Part shown: in pieces, positions 8,834 through 17,859 of the stretch
How the letters are laid out: every line of letters begins with the position of its first letter
Numbering within the stretch: position 1 is the stretch's first letter
Assembly: GCA_017405065.1 (NCBI GenBank)
Contig: JAFRBD010000106.1
Span: 1 to 58,065 of the forward strand
Origin: Ruminococcus sp.
Lineage (GTDB): Bacteria > Bacillota > Clostridia > Oscillospirales > Acutalibacteraceae
Length of the DNA: 58,065 bases
Reading direction: 5' to 3'
Notes under the pieces: generated by a model
The model's database searches: none
What the model was told of the DNA's origin: nothing
The model's input: only the letters and a program-made list of their open reading frames with translations
Program-made: the position numbers and the translations under genes

Positions 8834-9370
8834 TTACAGCTTTGTATTTTTATTGAATCGATTATGCCATTTAATCAGGTAAATGGTTACAAGTCTTGTA
8901 ACACATAGATCGTAAAGGATAAAGAAACCGTTACCGATGATCAAAAACAGCCACGGCAAGTATACGCCGAACAGAGAAAAACTCTCTTTGGGGATCGATA
9001 ATACAGTGATCCCGATAAAGAAGGCGCCGATGATACAAGCATTGAACAGCGCAAATTTGATAATGTACTGCATGAACTTGGAAGGGATACGCTCTATCAG
9101 GCTTTTAACGATCGGATAAAAGCCTAAAAACGCAGTATAATACAAAACGGCTTCTTTATCCGTCACCAAAAGGAAGGATAAAACAGCCGTAACAAAATAG
9201 ACCGCGACCGCATAACCGTAGCCGAGGTTGATAACAAGGAGGATCAACAGCATCCCCGCGAAAGTGGGAAAGGCAAATGTACCGAAAGGTATCACGGAAC
9301 ACAGAAACATCAAAACAAGGCTGAGGGCGGCAACAACGCCGCCCAACGCTACTTTAACCGATGATTTCAT
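8834..9370 (-). CDS. Small polytopic membrane protein, possibly ECF S-component-like
   Basis: A 178-residue protein. The ATG at 9370 follows the upstream stop by a single base (TGA-T-ATG), so it is translationally coupled to the J-domain gene. Five hydrophobic segments cover almost the whole sequence. The N-terminal layout (short Lys-rich start, ALGGVVAALSLVLMFL, IPFGTFAFPTFAGMLL) resembles substrate-binding S-components of energy-coupling-factor transporters, but the diagnostic AxxxA/AxxxG motifs that contact EcfT are not clear. It may instead be an unrelated membrane partner of the trio. It is the last gene of the DUF5685-J-domain operon. Confidence 0.55.
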   Translation of the reverse strand: MKSSVKVALGGVVAALSLVLMFLCSVIPFGTFAFPTFAGMLLILLVINLGYGYAVAVYFVTAVLSFLLVTDKEAVLYYTAFLGFYPIVKSLIERIPSKFMQYIIKFALFNACIIGAFFIGITVLSIPKESFSLFGVYLPWLFLIIGNGFFILYDLCVTRLVTIYLIKWHNRFNKNTKL

Positions 9371-9371
9371 A

Positions 9372-9971
9372 TCAGCACCCGCGACAGCAATTGCACAGGC
9401 AGTTGGCGCACAGGATACCGCTGCAGATATCGCACATGGAGCATCCCATGTTATCGGTAGTATTATATCCGGGATTATTGTATGTGCGGCGTGCGTTGAC
9501 ACTGTTGAATGCCGCCTGATATTCCTGATTGCCGGGATCCATCTGATAGGCACGCTGAAAATAATTGTATGCCTGATCATTCCATCCCTTGCGGGAATAG
9601 ACCATTCCCATCAGAAAATACCATTCCGCATTGCGGTTTCCTTCGGGTACGCCGTTCAACAGCTCCATTGCATCGTCCAGTCTGCCGTTCATGATGTATT
9701 GACGCACATCGGGATAGGAGGTACGCGTGTAGGAGGTTCCGGTACCGTAAGTGCCTGATGAAGAAGAACTGCGGGATCCGTTGCGCCTCATCTCACAGAT
9801 CGTGTCATACGCTTCGTTGATCTCTTTCATCTTCTCTTCAGCCAAATCAGCCAGAGGGCTGTCCGTGTAATTATCGGGATGATATTTTTTCGCCAGATTT
9901 CGGTAGGCGGTTTTGATTTCTTCGTCTGTTGCGTTCTCGGATACGCCGAGTACTTCATAGGGATTTTTCAT
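9372..9971 (-). CDS. J-domain protein with TPR-like segment and cysteine-string tail
   Basis: A 199-residue protein with GGAGG six bases before the ATG at 9971, which directly abuts the upstream stop codon. Residues 1-65 are a J domain with the HPD motif (KKYHPDNY) that stimulates DnaK ATPase. A Ser/Gly/Thr/Tyr linker follows. Residues about 95-155 contain a TPR-like helical pair ([31 protein letters not shown]). The C-terminus carries nine cysteines in 24 residues ([16 protein letters not shown], then LCNCCRGC). This is not a DnaJ zinc domain, since the CxxCxGxG repeats are absent. It is likely a specialised co-chaperone that presents clients, or recruits DnaK to the membrane protein encoded next. 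The cysteine cluster could bind metal or carry a lipid or disulfide. Confidence 0.85.
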   Translation of the reverse strand: MKNPYEVLGVSENATDEEIKTAYRNLAKKYHPDNYTDSPLADLAEEKMKEINEAYDTICEMRRNGSRSSSSSGTYGTGTSYTRTSYPDVRQYIMNGRLDDAMELLNGVPEGNRNAEWYFLMGMVYSRKGWNDQAYNYFQRAYQMDPGNQEYQAAFNSVNARRTYNNPGYNTTDNMGCSMCDICSGILCANCLCNCCRGC

Positions 9972-10871
9972 TTAATCCTCCGTATCAGTTGTTTGAATAT
10001 CAGATAGGATCTTTGTTTGTATATTGACGCAGGATACGCACAGCACGTTTTTAATGATGCTGTCAAACCTGCCTTTGTCGTACAATCCGTAGGATAAGAG
10101 CGCTTCCGATAAAGCGTGATTGAGAGAACCTTTCATATTCCCGACAGAATCGTCAGTGTCCGGCAGGAGAAAGGGGTTGAAATTATGATGCTTTTTATCC
10201 TTTTCATAATCGTCGACGGCGTCGATCAGATAGATCCATCGCCCCATATAGTATCCCATCGTTTGAAAGATACGCTTGACAGAGGCGGCGTCAAGTGGCT
10301 TGCGAAGCGGGATGCGCTCTGTCAGCAGCGCGCACATTTCACCGAGCATTTTCGCGGTCGGTTCAGCCGCCATATCGAGTACACAATCGGGATCCCGTTC
10401 GGCATTGAGCTGTTCTTCCATCATTTTGGATACCGACGCATCGATCTCGGGATATCGGCGGGCAGCTTTTTTTCGCCAACCTGCGAAAAAAGGTTGAATC
10501 AACCGATACCCGATCCGCTTGTACCACGGCGAATCGATCAGATTATCTTTCAGCTTGTAATAAGCTGAGATCACCGATAAAGCCGCAGCGAGCGAGAAAG
10601 CCTCCGTCTCGATTTTAGCATAGTGACATTTTTTGAAAGGATTGAACCGGCATCTCCCCTGCCGGAAACAAGGCGGCTGTTCAGCCAGATCCAGTCCGAG
10701 CATGGCGTAGAAAGTACAATCGTAGCTCAAAATAAAACGGGCGAAAACGGAGTAATCTTTTCCGAGCTGCTTGCACAAAGTACAGTATATTCCCTTGTAG
10801 GCTTCATATTCTTTGCCCAGCAGATTCGCGCTGTCTACCTTGATATATCCGAACAAGTCCCTCTCCCCCAT
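9972..10871 (-). CDS. DUF5685 family protein
   Basis: About 299 residues from the ATG at 10871; a longer in-frame start at 10919 is possible, and neither has a clear ribosome-binding site. The N-terminus reads LFGYIKVDSANLLGKEYE, then KGIYCTLCKQLGKDYS and RFILSYDCTFYAML. This is the cysteine-bearing helical signature of DUF5685. Further cysteines at PPCFRQGRCRFNPFKKC suggest metal binding. The middle and C-terminal parts are helical, with MGRWIYLIDAVDDYEKD near residue 235, reminiscent of the aspartate-rich helices of prenyl-synthase-like all-alpha folds (speculative). The biochemical function is unknown. It heads a tight three-gene operon with the J-domain protein and the small membrane protein. 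Confidence 0.72.
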   Translation of the reverse strand: MGERDLFGYIKVDSANLLGKEYEAYKGIYCTLCKQLGKDYSVFARFILSYDCTFYAMLGLDLAEQPPCFRQGRCRFNPFKKCHYAKIETEAFSLAAALSVISAYYKLKDNLIDSPWYKRIGYRLIQPFFAGWRKKAARRYPEIDASVSKMMEEQLNAERDPDCVLDMAAEPTAKMLGEMCALLTERIPLRKPLDAASVKRIFQTMGYYMGRWIYLIDAVDDYEKDKKHHNFNPFLLPDTDDSVGNMKGSLNHALSEALLSYGLYDKGRFDSIIKNVLCVSCVNIQTKILSDIQTTDTED

Positions 10872-10944
10872 AATAATTATTAACATTTTATCATATTCCG
10901 ACACAGGATAGATTAACAAAATATGAATTTTGGCAGTTTTATTA

Positions 10945-10973
10945 TTGTAATTATGCGATTATGACGATATAAT
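10945..10973 (+). promoter_or_regulatory. Promoter of the HAD-family gene
   Basis: TTGTAA (10945-10950), a 17-bp spacer and a perfect TATAAT (10968-10973) lie 32 bases before the ATG at 11006. Confidence 0.65.
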
Positions 10974-11005
10974 AAGCTTGTACTCAACAAAAAAGGAACG
11001 CAACA

Positions 11006-11590
11006 ATGAACGTATTTGACTTCGATAAAACAATCTATCAAGGTGATTCCACCCGGGATTTTATCTTCTGGTGCTTTCGCCGTTATCCCAAAACGCTCCT
11101 TTATCTGCCGCTGATCGGTTATGCGTCGGTAAGGTACTATACCTTTCATATCGGAACAAAAACAGAATTTAAGGAGAAAATGTATCGCTTTTTGAAAACG
11201 ATCAAAGGAGAAGAAGATATCGAACGCTTCTGGAAAGAGAAGATCGGCAGGATCAAGCCGTTCTATCATCAGCTCCATCGCGATGATGACGTCATCATTT
11301 CGGCTTCACCCGAATTTCTCTTAAAGCCGCTGGAAGAGCGGCTGCATTTTACGGTGATCGCTTCCAAAGTCGATATCAGGACAGGCTTGTATGACGGCTT
11401 GAATTGTTATCATGCAGAAAAGGTGAGGCGTTTTAAAGAACGATACCCAAACGGAAAGATCGAGAGCTTTTATTCAGACAGCTATTCCGATGAACCGCTT
11501 GCGTTACTGGCTGATAAGGCGTTTATCGTTGACGGCGATACGCTGATCGAATGGAATTATCGTCATCACAAAAAGCATTTGCGTACATAG
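11006..11590 (+). CDS. HAD-superfamily (IB) phosphatase
   Basis: A 194-residue protein with AAGGAA before the ATG. Motif I is at the very N-terminus (VFDFDKTIYQGDST), with the nucleophile and acid/base aspartates in DFDKT. Motif II is IISASPEF (residues about 95-102). Motif III/IV falls around FYSDSYSDEPLALLADKAF, carrying the Mg-binding acidic residues. The helical cap between motifs I and II places it in subclass IB, near phosphoserine phosphatase and the SerB-like enzymes, which often act on phospholipid or sugar-alcohol phosphates. The substrate cannot be named. It is monocistronic with its own promoter and a terminator at about 11621-11655. Confidence 0.85.
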   Translation: MNVFDFDKTIYQGDSTRDFIFWCFRRYPKTLLYLPLIGYASVRYYTFHIGTKTEFKEKMYRFLKTIKGEEDIERFWKEKIGRIKPFYHQLHRDDDVIISASPEFLLKPLEERLHFTVIASKVDIRTGLYDGLNCYHAEKVRRFKERYPNGKIESFYSDSYSDEPLALLADKAFIVDGDTLIEWNYRHHKKHLRT

Positions 11591-11620
11591 GGATGTATCC
11601 TTTGCATCAAACAACAGAAT

Positions 11621-11655
11621 GCCCTCTTGCCGAAAAGACAGGAGGGCTTCTCTGT
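11621..11655. terminator. Bidirectional terminator after the HAD gene
   Basis: GCCCTC pairs with GAGGGC across a short interior loop and AT-rich sequence. It lies between the convergent genes ending at 11590 and 11670. Confidence 0.65.
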
Positions 11656-11669
11656 TCGCTGTATGACGG

Positions 11670-12494
11670 TTATTCGTTATCGCAGCTGCATCCGCATCCG
11701 TTATTCTCACCGTTCTGGTCAACAACATTGGGCGGGAAGAATTCGTCCGTAGGAAAGTCAAGGCGCGAGAACATCTCACAAGGGCTGTCGGTATTGCTTT
11801 CACAGCGTTTTTCGGGGATGCAGAAATCGTAGGAAGGAATGAGCATCTGTACGTTGCGCATCAGCTGAACGATGGAGAACACACCGAGGGTAGCCAGTAC
11901 GAGCTTCTCTCCTTCTTCGCTGATATTGCCTCCGATATACTCCAGAACGCTTTCCGGGATATTGTAATTGAGCTGATTGCCGTCCGGATATAGCTGTCTG
12001 TCTTTGACGGAGATCGCGAGAGCGATCGGCTTTGCGACCTGTACGTTCGCTGTCGGCAGACTGCGCGCTGAAGTGTTATGGACGTCGTAAGCGTCGGTCG
12101 TCATATCCGACGAGAACACGCGGACATTTCCTTCCGAGCCGTAGAGGATGACTTTCTTATCGGAAATACACAGACCGTTCACCTGCTGGGACGCGCCTCC
12201 CGCAGCGGCAAAGACGTCAAGTGTAATACCGAAATAAAAGACGATGTCGATAGAATAGAAACCGCGGTTAAAAGGAACCGGTTCAATATCCAGCACGACA
12301 TCCAATACATCCGCTCCGCGGATGCGGATATTCGCTGCGTTGTCGATCAGCGTCTGAGACTCAGCGCTGACATAGACAGGAAGCTCGGACAGACAGTCTT
12401 TATCGCCGCAGCTGTCATAGACACGACGCGCGTCGACGCATACCGGTTCGCCCTGAATGCGGTTTTCAGCCGTTTCATTTACATTATCAGGCAT
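11670..12494 (-). CDS. Hypothetical protein, unrecognised family
   Basis: A 274-residue protein without signal peptide or membrane helix. It has an N-terminal CGDKDC motif and a C-terminal NGCGCSCDNE cluster, and an otherwise beta-rich body with regular strands (VLDVVLDIEPVPFNRGFYSI and similar). This pattern resembles repeated strand-rich domains in clostridial spore-associated proteins, but I cannot name a family. GGAGG lies eight bases before the ATG at 12494 and forms the 3' arm of a strong hairpin (see 12499-12551). It sits downstream of pcrA on the same strand, 124 bases away. Confidence 0.6.
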   Translation of the reverse strand: MPDNVNETAENRIQGEPVCVDARRVYDSCGDKDCLSELPVYVSAESQTLIDNAANIRIRGADVLDVVLDIEPVPFNRGFYSIDIVFYFGITLDVFAAAGGASQQVNGLCISDKKVILYGSEGNVRVFSSDMTTDAYDVHNTSARSLPTANVQVAKPIALAISVKDRQLYPDGNQLNYNIPESVLEYIGGNISEEGEKLVLATLGVFSIVQLMRNVQMLIPSYDFCIPEKRCESNTDSPCEMFSRLDFPTDEFFPPNVVDQNGENNGCGCSCDNE

Positions 12495-12498
12495 AAGT

Positions 12499-12551
12499 AA
12501 AACCTCCGATTATGATTTGATGGATTTCATCATTACATAATACGGAGGTTT
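12499..12551 (-). promoter_or_regulatory. 5'-UTR hairpin sequestering the ribosome-binding site
   Basis: On the minus strand, AAAACCTCCG (12542-12551) can pair with CGGAGGTTTT (12499-12508). ATTATG/CATAAT and TGATG/CATCA extend the stem inside. The 3' arm contains the GGAGG ribosome-binding site of the 11670-12494 gene. The T run after the 3' arm is short. It may act as the terminator of pcrA, as a translational switch for the next gene, or both. Confidence 0.6.
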
Positions 12552-12618
12552 TTTCTGTTTGTGAAAAGAATATGATCGTAAATTTCGGTTCGCATGTAAA
12601 GACCGTTATGGCGAACGC

Positions 12619-14838
12619 TTATTTAATGATCTCCATTTTAGCAAAATTAGACATCACTTTTTTCGTTCCTACGCTGTCAAAGGCGATCTCCAGTAAGGTA
12701 TCGTTACCCATAGGAGTCGTTGAAAGGATCATCCCTTTTCCGAATGCTTTATGCAACACGACGTCGCCTACATGATATGACTTATCGCTCACAGCGCCTG
12801 CAGGCGAGGGGGATTTTCGTTTAGCGAAGGGATCGAAGCGCTGCTGCGGCGAATGACCGTCAAACTGTCTGTTCATATATCGGTTTTCGCTGCCGGTTCT
12901 CTCGATCAGTGAGGACGGTATCTCTGTGATAAATCTTGATTCTCTGTTATGCGTCGTTGATCCGAATAGCATCCTCTCCTTGGTCTTGATCAGATACAGC
13001 TTTTCTTTTGCCCGCGTGATACCGACATAAGCCAGACGACGTTCCTCATTCAGTTCACCCGCTTCCATGATGGTCGCCATCGACGGGAACACGCCGTCCT
13101 CCATACCCGGAATGAATACGATCGGAAATTCCAGTCCCTTTGCCGAATGGAGCGTCATCATCACGACGCTGTCCGTTTCGGCGTCGTAATTATCGATGTC
13201 AGTCATCAGGGATATCTCCTCTAAGAATGCGCCTAAGGTCGCGTCGTCGCCGTAATCCTCCATGAACTTGATGATGTTGGATAACAACTCGTCGATATTT
13301 TCAATACGTTGTTCATAGTCGTCCTTTTCGGCGATCAGATAATTCTTATAATCGGTATGCTCTAATATCAGATTATATAATTCTGCAATAGAATAATCAC
13401 CCGACTCCGCCGCTTCCGCCAACCCCTCTATCAGCTTTGCAAAGCTCTCGAGCTTGGATGCTGCGCGAGCCAGCGTAGGATAATCGGAGGCGTGCCTGAT
13501 CACGGAATAGACGCTTTCTCCGATACCGGCGGCGATCTCGGCGACTTTTGTCATCGTCGCTTCACCGATCGCGCGCTTCGGCTTATTGATGATACGGCGC
13601 AGACGAATATCATCATGCGGATTATTGATGACCTGCAGGTACGAGGTCATATCTTTGATCTCTTCGCGGTCATAGAAGCGATGTCCGCCGATCACGCGGT
13701 GCGGGATGCCGGAACGTGACAGCGCCTGTTCGACGGCGTTGCTCTGCGCGTTCATCCGATAAAGGATCGCATAATCAGAAAAATTCCGACCGTCGGCTTT
13801 TCCGTCGAGGATGGTTCGCGCGATATACAGCGCCTCTTCCCTCTCGCTTGCTGCGGTATGGACAGTGATGCGTTCACCTTTGGGGTTGTTCGTCCAGAGC
13901 GTCTTCCCTTTTCGTTCATCGTTATTTTTGATCACATTATTTGCCGCGTCGAGGATGATACCCGTACTTCGATAATTCTGTTCCAAACGAATAACGACGG
14001 CGCCGGGAAATTCGTTTTCAAAGCTGAGAATGTTTTCGATGGTCGCGCCGCGGAAACGGTAGATGCTCTGGTCGTCGTCGCCGACAACGCAGAGATTGTT
14101 TCTCGCCTGAGAAAGGAGGCTGATCAATCGATATTGGCTCTTATTGGTATCCTGATATTCGTCGACCATAATGTATTTGAAACGGCGCTGATAGTACTCC
14201 AGAACGTCCTGATTCTGCTGAAACAGCTTGATGGTGTTGCAGATCAGATCGTCGAAGTCCATCGCGTCTGAGGTCAGCAACCGCTGCTGATACAGCTCGT
14301 AAGCCTGCGCGATATATTTCAGCCGGCTGTCATAAGAGGCTGCGGTATGAATATCCTTGGGTTCCTGCATCTTATCCTTATACTTGGAGATCTCGTTGAG
14401 TACCGTTTTATGCGGCAGGAACTTTTCATCGATATCCAGCTGCTTTAAGATCTCTTTCATCAGACGGCGCGAGTCGTCGGTATCGTAGATGGTGAAGTGA
14501 CTTGAAAAGCCGAGCCTGTCTCCCCAACGCCTTAGGATACGCGCGCAGGTCGAGTGGAAGGTCGCCGCCCATACTTCATCCGAACCTTCTCCGCATACCG
14601 CTTCGATGCGTTCCTTCAATTCTCCCGCCGCCTTATTGGTAAAGGTGATGGCGAGGATCTGCCAAGGCTCGGCGAGACCCGCTTTGATGATATACGCGAT
14701 ACGATTGACAAGAACGGTCGTTTTGCCGGATCCGGCTCCCGCTAATATCAAAACAGGACCTTCGGTATGAAAAACCGCCTTTTGCTGCATTTCATTCAAT
14801 GATGAAAACTGAGATTGTATTTCATTCAGATTTGTCAT
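12619..14838 (-). CDS. pcrA: ATP-dependent DNA helicase PcrA/UvrD
   Basis: A 739-residue superfamily 1A helicase that unwinds DNA 3' to 5' in nucleotide-excision repair, plasmid replication and clearing of RecA or RNA polymerase. The start at 14838 follows GAGGGA. The ordered motifs are all present: Q motif LNEMQQKAV, Walker A GAGSGKTT (about 34-41), motif II VDEYQDTN, motif III GDDDQSIYRFRGA, motif IV QNYRST, motif V HSAKGLEFPIVF and motif VI VGITRAKEKLYL. The C-terminal 45 residues (GDVVLHKAFGKGMILS...) form the Tudor-like domain that contacts RNA polymerase. Length is typical of the family. The gene is preceded by 14839-15052, which contains a terminator of the neighbouring gene and AT-rich sequence where its promoter must lie. 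Confidence 0.95.
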   Translation of the reverse strand: MTNLNEIQSQFSSLNEMQQKAVFHTEGPVLILAGAGSGKTTVLVNRIAYIIKAGLAEPWQILAITFTNKAAGELKERIEAVCGEGSDEVWAATFHSTCARILRRWGDRLGFSSHFTIYDTDDSRRLMKEILKQLDIDEKFLPHKTVLNEISKYKDKMQEPKDIHTAASYDSRLKYIAQAYELYQQRLLTSDAMDFDDLICNTIKLFQQNQDVLEYYQRRFKYIMVDEYQDTNKSQYRLISLLSQARNNLCVVGDDDQSIYRFRGATIENILSFENEFPGAVVIRLEQNYRSTGIILDAANNVIKNNDERKGKTLWTNNPKGERITVHTAASEREEALYIARTILDGKADGRNFSDYAILYRMNAQSNAVEQALSRSGIPHRVIGGHRFYDREEIKDMTSYLQVINNPHDDIRLRRIINKPKRAIGEATMTKVAEIAAGIGESVYSVIRHASDYPTLARAASKLESFAKLIEGLAEAAESGDYSIAELYNLILEHTDYKNYLIAEKDDYEQRIENIDELLSNIIKFMEDYGDDATLGAFLEEISLMTDIDNYDAETDSVVMMTLHSAKGLEFPIVFIPGMEDGVFPSMATIMEAGELNEERRLAYVGITRAKEKLYLIKTKERMLFGSTTHNRESRFITEIPSSLIERTGSENRYMNRQFDGHSPQQRFDPFAKRKSPSPAGAVSDKSYHVGDVVLHKAFGKGMILSTTPMGNDTLLEIAFDSVGTKKVMSNFAKMEIIK

Positions 14839-15002
14839 AACATCCCTCAATACTAAAAATTCGTGTATCATTGTAGCATAAAGACAGAATGATATAATTC
14901 TCTTTCGAAAACATACTGTTTCAATATTGTAATAGTCAAATAATAGTCAAAAGATATCATATTAATATTAGAATAGAATCTCCATGTCGCTTTTACAGTA
15001 CA

Positions 15003-15034
15003 TAACCCCCGCCTCATTTGAAGCGGGGGTCATC
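15003..15034 (-). terminator. Terminator of the split dockerin gene
   Basis: ACCCCCGC pairs with GCGGGGGT around a nine-base loop. It lies 19 bases beyond the stop at 15053 in the direction of transcription. No long T run follows. Confidence 0.65.
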
Positions 15035-15052
15035 ATCAATCATTCTTATTGA

Positions 15053-17716
15053 TCAGAAGAGGAGGTTTGTCTTGTTGGCATGCTTGTAGATCGCATTGTA
15101 GTCAAACATATTGACCTTGCCGTCACCGGTCGCGTCGGCACAGGCTCTCTGATAGGAGTCTTCTGCTAACTCGGGGTTCTTGGAAATGTGCTTATAGACT
15201 GCGTTGTAATCGAACATATTGACCTTGCCGTCATTGGTAGCGTCGCCGATCGGGCAGATCTTGACATCCTGGGTCGTATCGGCGCTGACCGTGACGTCAT
15301 AGGTACGGGTCACGTGCTTTTCTTTCTCAACGCTCAGCTCGTAGGAGCCTGCGGGCACATCTGCGATAGAGTAAGAATCCGTACCGGTCACGGCAGCGGT
15401 AAAGTTGTTGTCATTACCGGTCAGCGTAACGGTGACGACTGCATCCGGATACTCATTCTGCAGATAGCTGGTGACAGAACCGCTGAGAGTGAAGCCTTGA
15501 GGCTCAGGATCGGACTCGTTATTCTTCAGCAAATACAGCTGACCTCCGTAGAACGGATTGCAGGTGCCGAAGTACAGTCCTTCCTCCGTTTCAAGGAAAG
15601 CGGGACAGCCGTAGTTATATTTGTCGCCGAAGCCGTCACGGGTGATGACCTCAAACGTCTCTCCGCCGTCGGAAGTACGGAACATATCAAAGCCCCATTC
15701 GTCAGCCATAACTGCGGAGTTGATATAAGCATACATCTCCAGACCCTTCCAGTCGACCTTGTTATACAGCTCGTCGATCTTCGCTTTGAGTTCAGCAAGC
15801 TTTGCGTCAATGAGAGCCTTCACATTGGCGACAGTTTTTTCTTTTACCTGATCCCAGTCGATGTCGTTGATGGTCACGGTGATGTCGATTCCGGGCTCCG
15901 GCGTCTCAAAATCAGGATCGCTCTCGAGCATATCATACAGCTTCTGAAGCTCTTCCTCAGATAAGAATTCGGATAAGAACCGAGAAAGATAATCCACATC
16001 TTCGGATGCGCCGGTAGCGGCGATCTCATCGTCATTACCGGGAGTGATCTCCTCGGTCAGCTTCGCGTTCAGATCATCGATCAGAGCGCAGACAGCGTCG
16101 CGAATCTCAGAGATCTTCGACAGGTTCTGAGATAATTCCTCGCTGAACGACTCTTAGGGATCAAAGCTTTCGAGCATTGCCTTCAATTCCTCCAGCTTTG
16201 CACGGAGTTCATCGTATTTTTCATTTCCCTTAGCGCTTGCAAGCAGTGCGATCAGATTCTTGATGTATCCGATCTGCTCCAAACGCTCGGACATGGACAT
16301 GGTGAAGAAGCTGCCGTTCGTCAGCTGAGTCAGATAATTATAGAAGATGCCCGCGTCCATGGTGGCGATATACAGATCGCCGTCATACTGACCGAGACGC
16401 CATACATATTCGTTGGTTGTGCCTTCCATCAGCTCGGTAAACGCTTTCAGCTCTTCAAATTTACCTGTTTCATCATTCAGCTTCCAGACTTTCTGCGGGT
16501 TATGGAGCGAATCATACAGATAGAAAAGATATTCGCTTGCTTTGACGTCCTTGCCTGCAACCTGCTGGAGCATGCCTGCGAACGCCGAAGCCTCGCCGCC
16601 GAAGCTGTGGTCGAAGTTGTAGGCATAGAGCTCGCCGTTGAATTCATAAACGGAACCGATCAGCGAACGCATGGTGCCGGGTTCGCCGCCTTCGATATCA
16701 GATAAGCCGGGATTGTTGACGCCGTTGGTCGAACCGGCGACCTCCTGCCAGTACCAGCCGTATTCATTTGCCTGTTCGCCGTCGGCAGCAGGATGGCCTT
16801 TGTAGATGACAAAGCCGTTGTGAGTAGGAGCGGTGGCAAAAATATATCCGTCGTGGTTGGCAAGCTCCCAGATCGGAGCGCCTGCCCAACTGGTATGGAT
16901 CGGATCAAAAGCAGTAACGCCGAAATCCTTGTAGTCAGCAACACGATCCCACACGGTATCGTCCTCGTTGCTCTTCATCAGAACAGCCATCTTTGCTACG
17001 GGAGCGGTCTCGCCCTCGGGAACGATCTCACGGTCGTCGGCACCGGCAAAGAACAGATGTCCGTCGTATTCACAGTTGGCGCGCAGGGAAACGGATCCCA
17101 TCGTCTGGAACACCTTGATAAAGTTGCCTTCCGGATCGAGTTTCAGAATATACTGCGGGTTGGTGGGAACGGCGGAGTAAGAACCGAAGTATACATCGTC
17201 GCCGAAGGTGACCGCCATGCGGAAATAATCGCCGGTTCCCGCGGTATAGATCACCTTGAACTCACCTGTTTTACGGTTATAGCTGATAATATTAGCGCCT
17301 TCGTTCGCGTCGTTGCGGGGGATATCTCCGTTAGCCACTACATTGATCATTGCCCAGAAAGTATCGATATCGATGCCGGCCTTGGCAAATTCGCCGCCGT
17401 ACATGTTTACCAGCGCGCTCGCGATGTTGCGGGTAGTAGCGATATAGATCTCATCGCCGCGCATCGCAAGACGCCATGTGTAGCTGTTCTCGCGGTCGCC
17501 GCCTTCGATCAGACCGTCGACCTCTCGTTCGCCCCTGTCGGGATTTGAGATTTTTTGGACGGTGTAACCTTCTTCGGACGCTTCGGGCGTTCCGCCCATT
17601 TCCGTGACCGCTGTCGCATTGACCGTGTCCCCGTCATTGATCTCTGCACCGTACGCCGGGCATACGATACCCATTATCAGAACGACAGAGAGCATGATAC
17701 AGAAGAATCTTTTCAT
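15053..17716 (-). pseudogene. Dockerin-bearing propeller-like secreted protein gene split by an in-frame TAA
   Basis: Translating leftward from the ATG at 17716 gives 520 residues, then TAA at 16154-16156. The same frame then continues open for 366 further codons to the true stop at 15053. The two parts read as one protein. A signal peptide covers 1-24. Strand repeats such as YTWRLAMRGDEIYIATTRN and YVWRLGQYDGDLYIATMD recall a beta-propeller. A helical, Glu/Leu-rich insertion contains the stop, and propeller strands resume afterwards (FRTSDGGETFEVITRD). A carboxypeptidase-regulatory-like domain (GFTLSGSVTSYL...) and a C-terminal dockerin with two VNMFDYNA loops follow. The normal product would be exported and held on a scaffold. 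Truncation loses the dockerin. Recent nonsense mutation, sequencing error or readthrough are all possible. Confidence 0.85.
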
Positions 17717-17782
17717 AACAATACTTCCTTTCTTGATTATTTCATGCTTTTCGTTGAATCATGAAAAGCATTTATCACCGTC

Positions 17783-17811
17783 ATTATACCAAACAAATAT
17801 CTTTTTGTCTA
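17783..17811 (-). promoter_or_regulatory. Promoter of the split dockerin gene
   Basis: Read on the minus strand: TAGACA (17806-17811), a 17-bp spacer and a perfect TATAAT (17783-17788), 66 bases upstream of the ATG. The leader contains an ATGCTTTTC/GAAAAGCAT hairpin at about 17742-17772. An intact promoter suggests that the gene is still transcribed. Confidence 0.65.
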
Positions 17812-17859
17812 TAATTATTCAAAGAATAGATAAATAATTCAAAATCACTCTGAAATTAT

